From Aminipila sp032051575 (GTDB lineage Bacteria; Bacillota; Clostridia; Peptostreptococcales; Anaerovoracaceae), in assembly GCF_032051575.1 (NCBI RefSeq), contig NZ_DAMBYD010000003.1, positions 310,001 to 374,000 on the forward strand: 64,000 nt of DNA, read 5' to 3'. A model generated the notes under the pieces. It searched no databases, was not told the DNA's origin, and worked only from the letters and a program-made list of their open reading frames with translations. Within the stretch, counting starts at the first letter, position 1. Each line of letters begins with the position of its first letter. This document shows positions 43,048 through 52,108 of the stretch, one piece after another. A program made the position numbers and the translations under genes.

Positions 43048-46000
43048 TTAGAATTCATCGTTCAGAACGATTCCTTCTTCATCATTCTTCACTTTAAAAA
43101 ACACTGCATATAAAGTTGGTAGCACCAAAAGTGTCAGTACTGTGGCTACAAATAAGCCGCCAGCAATGGCCACCGCCATCGGTCCCCAAAATACGCTGCT
43201 CGCCAAAGGAATCATGCCAAGAATAGCTGCCGTTGCAGTTAGAAGAATAGGTCTGAATCTCATAACTGTAGCATTTATAATGGCATTTATTTTTGTTTCC
43301 CCCGATGCAATTTGCTGTTCAATCTGGTCAATAAGAATAACAGAATTACGCATAATAATTCCTGCCAAAGCTAAAATTCCTAAGTATACTACAAAGCCTG
43401 TCGGACGATCCGTTAAGAACAGTGCCAAGCTGGCCCCAATAATCCCAAGCGGAGCCGTTGATAAGGCTAATGCCATATTTCGAAGATCCTGTAATTGAAT
43501 CATCAAAAGAACCATGATAATGAGCAGCATAATCGGTATAGTCGGTACCAACAATTTTATGGATTTATTGGTCATTTCCAACGATCCACCAATATCTACG
43601 CTGTAACCTGCCGGTAAGCCTTTCCGATATGTTTCAAGGTCATCAAAGGTCTGCTGAGTAGCATTGTTTCCGGTAATATCTGTTGCAACATTAGCCTGAA
43701 TGGTAATCGTCGGTTTAATATTTCGCTTCCATATCAGTCCTTCTTCTGCGCCATAGGAAATTTCTGCAATTTGGTCCAAAGGAATGTAAGTTCCATAGCT
43801 GGTAATAACATTCAAGTTTTTAACTGAATCAAGATTTTTTGAATCCTTTAAATCTTGTCGTAATACAATGCTAATGGTTTTGTCCCCTTCACGAAATTCG
43901 GTGACTGGATATCCAGATAATTCTGTAAAAAGTGTCATAGAAAGACTTTGGCTATCCACCCCCAAAGCTCTAGCTTTGTCCTGGTCAATTTTCAAATTGA
44001 TAACCTTACTTTTTTCATTCCAGTTCATATTCACATCGCAAAGATTTGGATCTTTTTCCATCTTACTAGCTATCTTTTGTGCAATTTGACGAACTTGATC
44101 CACATCAGTTCCACTAACCCTCAGATTTACCGGATAAAGATCTCCAGGCCCTGTTTGCAAAATTCTCCTGTTCATACGAATATCCGGAAATTCACTAGCC
44201 CCAAAGCTTTTGATTTCTTCACTTAATTCAGTTCTTGCCTGTTTATCTTTAGTCACAATAATAAACTGAGCATTACTTGTATTTGGTAATAACGGACTGA
44301 TGGTCAAAACAAAACGAGGTGAACTCTGTCCAACATAGTAACTATAATCTACAATGTTTTCATTTCCATCTAATTCTTTAGCAAATTTTTTTGCCATGTT
44401 ATCCGTTGCTTCAAAGTTACTTCCTTCAGGGAGTGCTAAATCCACAATAAGTTCAGGTCTTGCAGACCCTGGAAAAAATTCTTGCTTTAATGTTGAAAAT
44501 AGCAGGCAGGATGCAGTGAAGCATATTATCGTTGTAATAACAACAATTTTTCGGTGGTTTAAGCACCAACCCAGCAATTGTTTAAACTTATTATAAATTT
44601 TTTTATCATATTGGTTGTGCTCACTTCCATGATGTTCCGGTTTTACTTTAATGAGCCATTCACCTAACATAGGGGTAATGGTTCCAGCCACTAACCAAGA
44701 TAAAATTAGTGCCATGGACACCACGATAAAAATACACCCTACAAATTCTGCCGCAAGACCCTTTGAGAAAAATACTGGGGTAAAAGCTGCACAAGTAATT
44801 AGCGCCCCTGTAAGTCTGGGATAAGCGGTTGCAGTATAAGCAAAGGATGCCGCCGCATCTCGCTCCCATCCCTGCTCTAGCTTGACAATCATCGTCTCCG
44901 TTGTAATAATCGCATCATCCACTAAGAGCCCTAGTGCAATAATTAATGCGCCTAAAGAAATTTGCTGTAATGCAATTCCACTAAGCTTCATACAGGCAAA
45001 AACGCCACAGATTACTAAAGGAATACTAAATGCAACAATAATGCCGGGACGCCGCCCAAGACTGACAAAGCAAACCACAAGTACAATGATAACGGCTAAC
45101 GCCAATGTTTCTTTAAATTCGTTAATTGAGTCTTTAACAACTTCCGGCTGATTTGCAACTTGATGAAGTTCTAATCCTGCTGGTGCTTCTTTCTCAAATT
45201 TTTCTTTAGCAATTTCTAAGTTATGGCCTAAGGTCAATACATTCCCGCCTTTATCCATGGAAACTGCAATTCCGATGGCCTCCTGCCCATTAAAATACAT
45301 CTTTGTCTCTGGATCTTCGTACCCTCTTTTAACAGTGGCAATGTCCCCTAGACGAAACGTATTACCATTTGCTCGAATTGGCAAATTTTTGATCTGTTCC
45401 ACATTATCAAATATACCAGTAACACGCAGGTACAAATCATCCGAAGAAACTGATATTTTTCCTGTAGGTGTCATACTGTTTTGAGCTTGAAGAGTATTTG
45501 CAATAATATTGGGATCCAGTTTTAGCTGTGAAAGCTTACTGCTTTCCACTTCAACATAGATTTTTTCATCCTGGACTCCAATGAGCTCTACTTTTTTAAC
45601 ATCTGGCACATTCTGAAGTAATTCTTGTCGAAATTCCTCTGCTTTGACTCTCATTTGTTCATAGGAATAGCCGTCTCCGGTTATAGCATAAACATTTCCA
45701 AAAACATCGTCAAACCGGTCATTAAAATACGGTCCTATTACGCCTTTTGGTAAAGTATCTTTTATATCATTCACCATGTTGCGTACTTCAAACCAAGTAG
45801 CTCGGATTTTTGCATCCTCAACTGTATCTTCTAGATATACATAAATAACAGATTGTCCAGGTTTAGAACAACTCTCCAAATAGTCTAAGCCTGGAGTGTC
45901 CTGCAACTTCTTTTCTATTTTATCCGTCACCTGTTCTCCAACTTGTTTTGCGGTGGCACCAGGCCAGCCAACCGAAACAATCATTTGCCTTATGGTAAAA

Positions 46001-46125
46001 TCAGGATACTCCATCCTTCCGAGACTCTGATAGGAGAATATTCCTGCTATTGCTATGACACCAACAATAAAATACATAAACTGCTTATGCTTTAATGCCC
46101 ATTCCGTAAGATTAAACTTTTTCAT
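43048..46125 (-). CDS. RND-family multidrug/solvent efflux pump (AcrB type)
   Basis: A 1025-residue inner-membrane pump with the standard twelve membrane segments and two large external loops. The start KHKQFMYFIVGVIAIAGIFSYQSLGRMEYPDF, taken in two parts, is typical of the HAE1-like group. The proton-relay region has LGLLVDDAIITTETM, and the last helix ends VLTLLVLPTLYAVFF. It overlaps the adaptor gene by 4 bp. RND pumps are less usual in Gram-positive bacteria and here lack an outer-membrane partner. The adaptor is frameshifted, so the complex may not work. Confidence 0.93.
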   Translation of the reverse strand: MKKFNLTEWALKHKQFMYFIVGVIAIAGIFSYQSLGRMEYPDFTIRQMIVSVGWPGATAKQVGEQVTDKIEKKLQDTPGLDYLESCSKPGQSVIYVYLEDTVEDAKIRATWFEVRNMVNDIKDTLPKGVIGPYFNDRFDDVFGNVYAITGDGYSYEQMRVKAEEFRQELLQNVPDVKKVELIGVQDEKIYVEVESSKLSQLKLDPNIIANTLQAQNSMTPTGKISVSSDDLYLRVTGIFDNVEQIKNLPIRANGNTFRLGDIATVKRGYEDPETKMYFNGQEAIGIAVSMDKGGNVLTLGHNLEIAKEKFEKEAPAGLELHQVANQPEVVKDSINEFKETLALAVIIVLVVCFVSLGRRPGIIVAFSIPLVICGVFACMKLSGIALQQISLGALIIALGLLVDDAIITTETMIVKLEQGWERDAAASFAYTATAYPRLTGALITCAAFTPVFFSKGLAAEFVGCIFIVVSMALILSWLVAGTITPMLGEWLIKVKPEHHGSEHNQYDKKIYNKFKQLLGWCLNHRKIVVITTIICFTASCLLFSTLKQEFFPGSARPELIVDLALPEGSNFEATDNMAKKFAKELDGNENIVDYSYYVGQSSPRFVLTISPLLPNTSNAQFIIVTKDKQARTELSEEIKSFGASEFPDIRMNRRILQTGPGDLYPVNLRVSGTDVDQVRQIAQKIASKMEKDPNLCDVNMNWNEKSKVINLKIDQDKARALGVDSQSLSMTLFTELSGYPVTEFREGDKTISIVLRQDLKDSKNLDSVKNLNVITSYGTYIPLDQIAEISYGAEEGLIWKRNIKPTITIQANVATDITGNNATQQTFDDLETYRKGLPAGYSVDIGGSLEMTNKSIKLLVPTIPIMLLIIMVLLMIQLQDLRNMALALSTAPLGIIGASLALFLTDRPTGFVVYLGILALAGIIMRNSVILIDQIEQQIASGETKINAIINATVMRFRPILLTATAAILGMIPLASSVFWGPMAVAIAGGLFVATVLTLLVLPTLYAVFFKVKNDEEGIVLNDEF

Positions 46126-47215
46126 TGAATGTCACCTGTAGTTTTTACCTTTAACCCTTTACTAAGCTTATGTACGCCTGCAGTAACAATGACATCCCCA
46201 GATGTAAGTCCTTTTGTTACCTGAATATTATCTCCATCAAAGTCTCCTACCTCAACATCTTTTAAATGTAGTACATTGTTTTTAACCATCCAAACCTGAG
46301 GAACAGAACCGGTCTGATAAATGGCGGAAGTTGGGATCTCCACATAACCTATTTGTTCTGCAGGGCTAGAAACCGAAATAGTTGCAGTCATTCCCAATTC
46401 TAATTCCTTAGAAACAGAATCCAAACTAATATGCGCCTTGTAGGTTCGGGTTACCGGATCCGCCATTGGCACGATTTCCCGAACAGTTCCTCCTAACGTA
46501 ATATCAGGAAGAGCCCAGAATGTAGCCTGAATTTTTTCTGCTTCCCGAAGCTGTTTGACTCGGTTTTCGGGAATGCTGATCTCTATCTCTCTTTCGTCAT
46601 TTTGTACAATAGTCAACATGGGCTGTCCAGGAGCAACAACTTGCCCTTCTTCTGCATAGATTGCTGTTATCACTCCTGAGCTCTCCGCATAAAGTCCTGT
46701 GTAATCGAGTTGGTTCATTGCTCCTTCATATTGGGCACTGGCCTGATTTAGCGCCGATTTTGCTAAATCATAGGACGTTTGCACGCTATCCAGCTGTGCC
46801 TTGCCAATTGCCTCCCTTCATAAAGTTTTTGGTAACGTTTCAAAGTATCTGTTGCAAAATCAAACTGAGATTGTGCTGCGGCCATTTGAGATTGCGCAGC
46901 TTTCACACTTTGTTCTACATCCTGAGGATCCACTTTCATCAGCAACTCCCCTTTCTTCACTTCACTTCCAGCCTCCACGTTTCTGCTTATGATTTTCCCT
47001 CCTGTCTGAAAGGACATTTGGCTTTGATACCGTCCAACCACTTCCCCGGAATAGGTGAATTCCTGTGTATCTCCTGCTAGTTTGACTGTTTGGGTGCATA
47101 CAACAGGTATTTCTTTTGCAACTGTATCTGAGTGATGATGCTGTACCCATTGAATTCCCATCAACAAAGCAATCACAATAATAACAGTTGTAATAAGCTT
47201 TTTTTTCATCTGCAT
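46122..47215 (-). pseudogene. RND periplasmic/extracytoplasmic adaptor (HlyD/MFP) with frameshift
   Basis: Membrane-fusion adaptor for the pump. The start at 47215 (MQMKKKLITTVIIVIALL, behind AAAGGAG) gives a membrane anchor, the first half of the lipoyl/barrel-sandwich domain (VEAGSEVKKGELLMKVDPQD) and a coiled coil up to about 46800. The frame then shifts: frame 1 ends LYEGRQLARH and a stop, while the continuing frame reads EAIGKAQLDSVQTSYDLAKSAL. The remaining domain (SSGVITAIYAEEGQVVAPGQP onward) is intact. One missing base (or two extra) near GAAGGGAGGCAATT explains it. It could be a real inactivation or a sequencing error. Confidence 0.85.
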
Positions 47216-47247
47216 ACTCTGCTCCTTTAAAATTATGTTTTGTAAAA

Positions 47248-47835
47248 CTATCTCAATGCATTCAAGCATAATTTCTTGATTTTTTGAATGTGTTCTTCTT
47301 GAAAATGCTTTTGGAAATCCTTCTCTTTGATTTTCATCATAATATATCTGAAAGGAATGGTCATAAGCGTTAATTGAATTTCCTCTTCACTAACGTCCGA
47401 CTTGATTTCTCCCGTTTCTTTACTTATTTTATGAATTGCCTCAAAAACTTCCTTTTTCAATCCTAAGTCACTTGGGCTTAATACTTTTTCAAAATCGGTT
47501 TCAATGAATAAAGTTGCCGCCATTTGTGCCTTAACAGCATCTTCTTTAGCAAGATCAAACAAAAATGAAATTAACCCATAAAAAAACTCATCAATGGTCT
47601 GACTGTTTTTTAAATACTTAATGATATTGCCTTTGACATCTGCAAGATTTTTATTGATTAAATCTTCCAACAATATTTCTTTGCTACTGTAATAGCGATA
47701 TAGATATCCCACTGATACTCCTGCTTTTTTCGCAATTTCAGCGATAGATACCCCACGATATCCATACTCCACAATAATTTCCATTGCCGCTCTTCTAACA
47801 CTTTCAATTTTTTGAGGATCTGTTACTCTAGACAT
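47248..47835 (-). CDS. TetR-family regulator of the RND efflux operon
   Basis: A 195-residue TetR/AcrR protein with N-terminal helix-turn-helix VSIAEIAKKAGVSVGYLYRYY and an all-helical ligand domain. It lies directly upstream of the adaptor and pump genes on the same strand, so it is the likely repressor of the operon. A near-perfect 18-bp palindrome just before the gene is its probable operator. Confidence 0.92.
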   Translation of the reverse strand: MSRVTDPQKIESVRRAAMEIIVEYGYRGVSIAEIAKKAGVSVGYLYRYYSSKEILLEDLINKNLADVKGNIIKYLKNSQTIDEFFYGLISFLFDLAKEDAVKAQMAATLFIETDFEKVLSPSDLGLKKEVFEAIHKISKETGEIKSDVSEEEIQLTLMTIPFRYIMMKIKEKDFQKHFQEEHIQKIKKLCLNALR

Positions 47836-47851
47836 TTTTCTTCTCCTTTTT

Positions 47852-47869
47852 TGAATGAACGTTTATTCA
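47852..47869. promoter_or_regulatory. Probable TetR operator
   Basis: TGAATGAAC/GTTTATTCA, an 18-bp palindrome with one mismatched pair, 16 bp upstream of the TetR start codon. Confidence 0.65.
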
Positions 47870-48008
47870 TTTATATCTTTAAAAAGATAATACTACAAAT
47901 TCCCAAAAGATGTCAAGTTTAATTATTAAAATTAGTAATTCTTTTCACTGACACCGAGTTATAATTAAAATGGGGTTATGGTCTTGGTCAGGACGACAGG
48001 ATTCTTTC

Positions 48009-49052
48009 TTAATTTATACAATACGGTAATCTTTCACCATTATCTTTGGCATATTCTTTTAGTGCACTAACTTGAGGATCCGTTCCTAATACCAAAAAAA
48101 CATCTCCTTTTTCTAGCCTAACATCTGCCCCTGGATTAAAAGTCAAGAAGTTATCCTGATTCTTTCTTACAGCTAAGATAATTAGACCGAAACACTCTGG
48201 TATTTTTAATTCACCAATGGTTTTGTTCACAATATCTGATTTCTCATTAACGATGATATCTTCAAGAGCAAATTCAATATCTCCTACATGAGTAATTACA
48301 TCGAGAAAAGAAATGACTGATGGTTTGAGCATTAACGCTGCCATTCTCTTTCCACCGATCTCATTAGAGGAAATTGTATGATTTGCTCCAGCTTTTTTAA
48401 GTTTATCAGGGGAGCTCTTATCAATTGACCTGGAAATTATATAAATTTCGCTGTTTAATTGGCGAGCAGTCAAAACCGTAAATAAATTATCTACATCTTT
48501 AGAAAGCGCACTAATCAAACCTTTGGCTTGTCTAACCTTAGCTTTTTCTAAGACTTCTTCTTCTGTAGCATCTCCCTCAATAACTAGTAAACCTCTTTCT
48601 ACATAATGATTGACTAGCGTTTCGTCTTTTTCAATAATTACAAAAGGTACTTTTTTATTCAAAAATTCGTCTACCACTACACGGCCAGACTCACCCCCGC
48701 CACACAAAATATAATGATTTTCAAGTTTACTAATTTTTGTTTGCATTTTTTTATTCCTCCATAAATTTCTCAAACCGCCTTCAATAAAAATTACAACACC
48801 TCTTGTAAATGCATACCCTACAGTTCCCACACCCCAAAAAATAATAAATATCGTAAACATTTCGGCTTTTGGTGTCATAACACCAACTTCTCTATATCCT
48901 ACGGTGGACACAGTAATAGCCGTCATATATAAAGCATCTATTATTCTCACATTAAGTAAGTAATAATATCCTATAGTTCCCACAACCATTACGCTTAAAA
49001 ACATGCTTACTGCTAAAATGATTTGTTTATTATACCGCATAAAAAGCTCCAT
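48009..49052 (-). CDS. Two-TM potassium channel with RCK (TrkA-N) domain
   Basis: A 347-residue MthK-like channel. The first helix (about 10-30) is followed by a pore loop with filter STVGYREVG, a second helix (about 66-85), then the RCK nucleotide-binding domain (HYILCGGGESGRVVVDEFL, EGDATEEEVLEKAKV) and a C-terminal TrkA-C domain (ECFGLIILAVRKNQDN). The filter keeps TVGY but has Arg where most channels have Gly; a subgroup of TrkA-N channels shares this. It probably releases or regulates K+ in response to a nucleotide or Ca2+ signal. Confidence 0.9.
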   Translation of the reverse strand: MELFMRYNKQIILAVSMFLSVMVVGTIGYYYLLNVRIIDALYMTAITVSTVGYREVGVMTPKAEMFTIFIIFWGVGTVGYAFTRGVVIFIEGGLRNLWRNKKMQTKISKLENHYILCGGGESGRVVVDEFLNKKVPFVIIEKDETLVNHYVERGLLVIEGDATEEEVLEKAKVRQAKGLISALSKDVDNLFTVLTARQLNSEIYIISRSIDKSSPDKLKKAGANHTISSNEIGGKRMAALMLKPSVISFLDVITHVGDIEFALEDIIVNEKSDIVNKTIGELKIPECFGLIILAVRKNQDNFLTFNPGADVRLEKGDVFLVLGTDPQVSALKEYAKDNGERLPYCIN

Positions 49053-49210
49053 TCACCTATAAATTCATTTTTATAACCCCTTGGGGGGCACAATAATACA
49101 TATTATACCATGTTTCAAATTTACCTTCATTATGTTTATTTTACGTTTCTTTCCATTTTCAGTTTAATTTTCTCTTTCATTGTAAAAATAAAAAGGCACC
49201 CTCTCAGAGC

Positions 49211-49255
49211 TGACCCCCATAAGTTAGACCTAAAAATTTAACTTATGGGAGGTCA
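49211..49255. mobile_element. Paired IS3-type terminal repeats with interior deleted (solo palindrome)
   Basis: TGACCCCCATAAGTT at one end and AACTTATGGGAGGTCA at the other, only 14 bp apart. The TGACC-type ends match the inverted repeat of the IS3-family remnant at 38315. It looks like an internally deleted IS or a tiny MITE. It also folds as a hairpin followed by seven T on the plus strand, so it could act as a terminator. Confidence 0.6.
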
Positions 49256-49265
49256 GTTTTTTTAT

Positions 49266-49406
49266 GGGGCTGGTGAAGGGAATTACACACCTGCTTCCGC
49301 AGGTGCCGTTCTGCAGCTCCTTTTTCAGCCGCCTTGAACCACTCGCTATTCGGCAGTTTACCAAACTGCCTCTCTCGCCCTCGTCCCCTTTCGGGTTCGA
49401 TTCCCT
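49266..49406 (+). repeat. tRNA-associated 141-bp repeat, copy A
   Basis: Full-length copy, about 90% identical by eye to copy B at 54045-54185 and of exactly the same length. It starts with the tRNA-Thr 3' sequence (GGGGCTGGTGAAGGGAAT here) and ends GGGTTCGATTCCCT. Internal stems are CACCTGC/GCAGGTG and GGCAGTTT/AAACTGCC, with closing pair AGGGAAT/ATTCCCT. A terminator hairpin (49420-49454) and a tRNA-Thr 3' fragment follow. Confidence 0.85.
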
Positions 49407-49419
49407 ACATTACAATAAA

Positions 49420-49454
49420 AAATAGAGAACAGGGTCAAACCCTATTCTCTATTT
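49420..49454 (-). terminator. Terminator after the lipoprotein/tRNA-fragment unit
   Basis: Stem AATAGAGAACAGGG/CCCTATTCTCTATT with loop TCAAA, then TTTTTATTG on the minus strand. Nearly the same hairpin as at 36475-36499. Confidence 0.8.
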
Positions 49455-49457
49455 TGG

Positions 49458-49502
49458 GGAGCTGGTGAAGGGAATCGAACCCCCAACCGCGGGTTGTTGG
49501 TA
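49458..49502 (-). repeat. tRNA-Thr 3'-end fragment, copy 3
   Basis: Minus-strand T arm plus acceptor 3' half of tRNA-Thr, as at 42219-42263. The similarity between these two fragments continues past the tRNA part (GGTTGTTGGTAAGGG on the plus strand), so tRNA fragment and lipoprotein gene were duplicated as one unit. Confidence 0.85.
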
Positions 49503-49530
49503 AGGGAACGCTTCTGTTATTTAACAACAA

Positions 49531-50007
49531 TCAATTTGCTTTTCTATCATTCATCACATTAATAATACTACTTTCATACCTCGCTACCGTTCCACTAATA
49601 AGTTCTACTCCCAACTGTCCTCTAAAGCTTTCGTCTTGTACAGTCCATATATATTCCGCCGTAGTATTTTCCGCGCCAAAACCTTTTTCACCAGTGCTAT
49701 CATTGTCATATGCCGACATTACACCGATCAACTCTCTTTGACTAAAAGTCTCTGTTCCTGTTGGAGTAAGATAAAAGAAGATGTAATCGACCTCTCCTTC
49801 GAACTGTACATGAATTCGAGTGGTGGGCTGTAGATTAATCCAACCGTTATCATCTACAATTTCAACATCATTATCGTCCTTCAACACAACATCAATAACA
49901 TTTGGGACTTTTTCCACTGTTCCTTCTTTACTTGTGCATCCAGACATAGTAATAATCATTACCATAGTCAATAAACAAAATAGTTCTATTTTCTCTCGAC
50001 TTTTCAT
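49531..50007 (-). CDS. Putative lipoprotein (intact copy)
   Basis: A 158-residue protein with a lipoprotein signal peptide (positive MKSREK, hydrophobic core, lipobox MSGC with Cys24) and a mature part of about 135 residues forming a probable beta-sandwich (VPNVIDVVLKD, GWINLQPTTRIHVQFEGEVD and YIFFYLTPTGTET). The second copy at 42336 is truncated. Ribosome binding site AGGAGG is present upstream of ATG 50007. No known family; the position next to tRNA debris suggests an acquired or duplicated unit. Confidence 0.8.
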   Translation of the reverse strand: MKSREKIELFCLLTMVMIITMSGCTSKEGTVEKVPNVIDVVLKDDNDVEIVDDNGWINLQPTTRIHVQFEGEVDYIFFYLTPTGTETFSQRELIGVMSAYDNDSTGEKGFGAENTTAEYIWTVQDESFRGQLGVELISGTVARYESSIINVMNDRKAN

Positions 50008-50495
50008 ATAATAAATCCTCCATAAATTACGCTTCTTAAAGATTCCCTCAACTAAGTAATTTATCTAGTCTATCACAAACTTATACTTAGGAGCAAATCA
50101 ACTAAAAGGAGTCAACTTGCTCCTACCCTTATTTATATTTAATTAGCGCCTAATTCCCAGGCAAAATTAGTAAGTAAATGTATACATTATATTTACATCC
50201 ATACGTGAAGTATAATCATTAATAATAATGCAGAAAGAAAGTACGATTGTTTTAATGTCATCGTACTTAAACTTGCTTTTATTCAATTCCTTGAAAGTTC
50301 AAATCCCTCTTTTTTAATAGCCGTGTGAATTTACTGAAATCCCTCGGACCAATAAAATTAAAGTTGACAAGTTTTCTAATTAGAAATTCGTCAGCTTTTC
50401 ATGCGAGCTACGCTGTATTAAGATGTCATTTATTTTTTAACTAGGATTGGAACTATTATGTGTCAATGAGTATACTCATTTTGTGGTACTGGCAA
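50008..50495. other. Long gap with hairpins, no gene supported
   Basis: Contains stems AGGAGCAA/TTGCTCCT (about 50090-50127) and AAGTACGAT/ATCGTACTT (about 50238-50274), and a T-arm-like AGTTCAAATCCCTC followed by a T run (50296-50315) on the plus strand. No open frame of note has a ribosome binding site. The segment looks like decayed tRNA-associated sequence. Confidence 0.5.
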
Positions 50496-51239
50496 CTAAA
50501 ACAACAACGAAACGTCCCCATAAATTACAAGTCTCAAAATACCTATAATAATAAGGTGTGCGGGATAATATGCGTAAAAAAACCATTTCATCCAATTCGC
50601 CTTACCTTTTTCACCATTATATAATTTCAAAACTGGATAAACAAGTAAAACGCCAATTAGCACCATTGCATAAACTTTGCTTACAAAGAAAAATGCAACA
50701 ACACCATACAAGGAAACCAACGGCAACATCTTTTTCATTTGTCCTTTAAGATCACCACGTTTTTTATACATTCCTATAATTGCTAAAACAGCAATGCATG
50801 ACCAATCTGCAGGAAATGCACTCCATATTAGAATAAAAGTAATGATTCGCTTTAGCCAAATTCTTGTTTGTAACGTCTTATTATCATCTAGCCATAAAAC
50901 TAATACAGCAATAAACAATGGATACATAACGCTTGTTTGGTTGAATATCCCTGTATTAAAGGGAATTAGTGGAATTCCAAAGGAAAAACAATATGCAAAA
51001 TGGGAAATTACTGCAAAAATTCCCAATCTCATTATGTACTTTTTGCTGTCCTTTGTGTAGTGATATCCTTCACAAACAAAAAACCACATAATAGGAGCAG
51101 TTAATCTTCCAATCAGATGCATCACAATCGACATTGGAGTTGCTGTAAAACCTGGTAAAATCAAATCTGCCACATGGTCAATAGTCATAGCAATAATTGC
51201 AATTAGCTTCAAATGATTACTATTAAATTTTTTCTGCAT
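50496..51239 (-). CDS. TraX-family membrane protein
   Basis: A 247-residue polytopic membrane protein with about seven hydrophobic segments. It begins with the TraX pattern LKLIAIIAMTIDHVADLI, then IGRLTAPIMWFFVCEGYHYT (shown in part). F-plasmid TraX acetylates pilin, but chromosomal Gram-positive homologues are uncharacterised acyltransferase-3-like proteins. No conjugation genes are nearby, so a mating role is not supported. Confidence 0.88.
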   Translation of the reverse strand: MQKKFNSNHLKLIAIIAMTIDHVADLILPGFTATPMSIVMHLIGRLTAPIMWFFVCEGYHYTKDSKKYIMRLGIFAVISHFAYCFSFGIPLIPFNTGIFNQTSVMYPLFIAVLVLWLDDNKTLQTRIWLKRIITFILIWSAFPADWSCIAVLAIIGMYKKRGDLKGQMKKMLPLVSLYGVVAFFFVSKVYAMVLIGVLLVYPVLKLYNGEKGKANWMKWFFYAYYPAHLIIIGILRLVIYGDVSLLF

Positions 51240-51310
51240 TTATTTTACTCCTCTATTCTCCTTAATATAAATACTCTTCATCCACTCTATTCTACCATAC
51301 AAAACAAAAA

Positions 51311-51344
51311 AGTCATGTATGAGTTCAAATCCTCATACATGACT
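51311..51344 (-). terminator. Hairpin after the tRNA-Pro-like gene, with T-arm-like core
   Basis: Stem AGTCATGTATGAG/CTCATACATGACT around TTCAAATC, followed on the minus strand by TTTTTTGTTTT. The core GAGTTCAAATCCTC resembles a tRNA T arm. Confidence 0.75.
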
Positions 51345-51350
51345 TTACGT

Positions 51351-51427
51351 TGGTCGGGAGCATAGGATTCGAACCTGCGGTCTATTACTCCCGAAGCAAT
51401 GGCGCTGCCAAGCTGCACCACGTCCCA
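51351..51427 (-). tRNA. tRNA-Pro(CGG)-like gene, probably degenerate
   Basis: The minus strand gives a 77-nt tRNA with encoded CCA, D stem GTGC/GCGC and anticodon stem ATTGC/GTAAT around TTCGGGA (anticodon CGG, Pro). The acceptor strands TGGGACG and GCTCCCG leave two mismatched pairs and a T-G first pair. The T stem GCAGG/CCTAT has one C-A mismatch. The 3' side looks as if it came from a different tRNA-Pro. It may be a pseudogene or recombinant. The rest of 51240-51709 holds only this, its hairpin and the blaI promoter. Confidence 0.65.
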
Positions 51428-51616
51428 GAGTTTAGTTTGGAGCTTCTTGGCAATGGTCGTTTTTTCCGATGCAGTGCAAGATTACCTTAGGCTTTCTGAT
51501 TGTTATACTGAAACTAAGCAGAAACTGTTTGTGGGGATCAACCGTTTTTTAAATGCCTAGGAATATCGAGTAGATGACCAATAAACCCATGCCTGCAAAT
51601 CTCTGCATCATTTCTC

Positions 51617-51667
51617 TTGACATCACTACGCCATCGTAGTAAGATAGGTTCACTACATAAGTGTAGT
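51617..51667 (+). promoter_or_regulatory. Promoter of blaI-like gene with two BlaI-type operators
   Basis: -35 TTGACA (51617-51622), 17-bp spacer and -10 TAAGAT (51640-51645). Dyad 1 ACTACG-ccat-CGTAGT (51625-51640) fills the spacer. Dyad 2 ACTACA-taag-TGTAGT (51652-51667) covers the start point. Both follow the TACTACA/TGTAGTA pattern of BlaI/MecI operators, so the regulator should repress its own operon. Confidence 0.85.
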
Positions 51668-51709
51668 AAAATTGTCGTAGACGCACGGCAATAAACGGAG
51701 GTGTACACC

Positions 51710-52108
51710 ATGACCAATTTTCAAAAACTATCGGAAACGGAGATGGAAGTGATGCAAATTATCTGGGCTTCCGGCCATCCCATGACTTCCAGCGAACTAC
51801 TTGACATTTTTGCGCGGGACAAAGGTAAGGAATGGAAGGGGCAGACAATGGCAACCTTTCTGGCAAGGCTGGTTGAGAAAGGCGTCCTGATTTCCACAAA
51901 GCAACAAGGCCGCACGAATATCTATGAACCTTGCATATCGCCGGAGGAATACCGAAGCCAGGAAGCAAAGAGCCTGCTGAAAACGCTGTATGAGGGTTCG
52001 GTCAAAAACTTCCTGGCAACATTATATGACGGCAAAGAACTGACAAAGGATGAAATAGCTGAATTGAGGTGCTGGTTCGCGGAAAAAGCAGGTGCGAAAA
52101 ATGAATAA
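51710..52108 (+). CDS. BlaI/MecI/CopY-family repressor
   Basis: A 132-residue winged-helix repressor from the ATG at 51710, which has GGAGG eight bases upstream. Family pattern: LSETEMEVMQIIWASGHPMTSSEL, then TMATFLARLVEKGVL and the C-terminal dimerisation helices ending in LRCWFAEK. It is cleaved in the classic system when the M56 sensor is activated. It overlaps the M56 gene by 8 bp. Confidence 0.95.
   Translation: MTNFQKLSETEMEVMQIIWASGHPMTSSELLDIFARDKGKEWKGQTMATFLARLVEKGVLISTKQQGRTNIYEPCISPEEYRSQEAKSLLKTLYEGSVKNFLATLYDGKELTKDEIAELRCWFAEKAGAKNE

Noticed and set aside
50496..51239. Conjugative element suggested by the TraX homologue
   Set aside because: No relaxase, coupling protein or type IV secretion gene is present; chromosomal TraX-like proteins are common.
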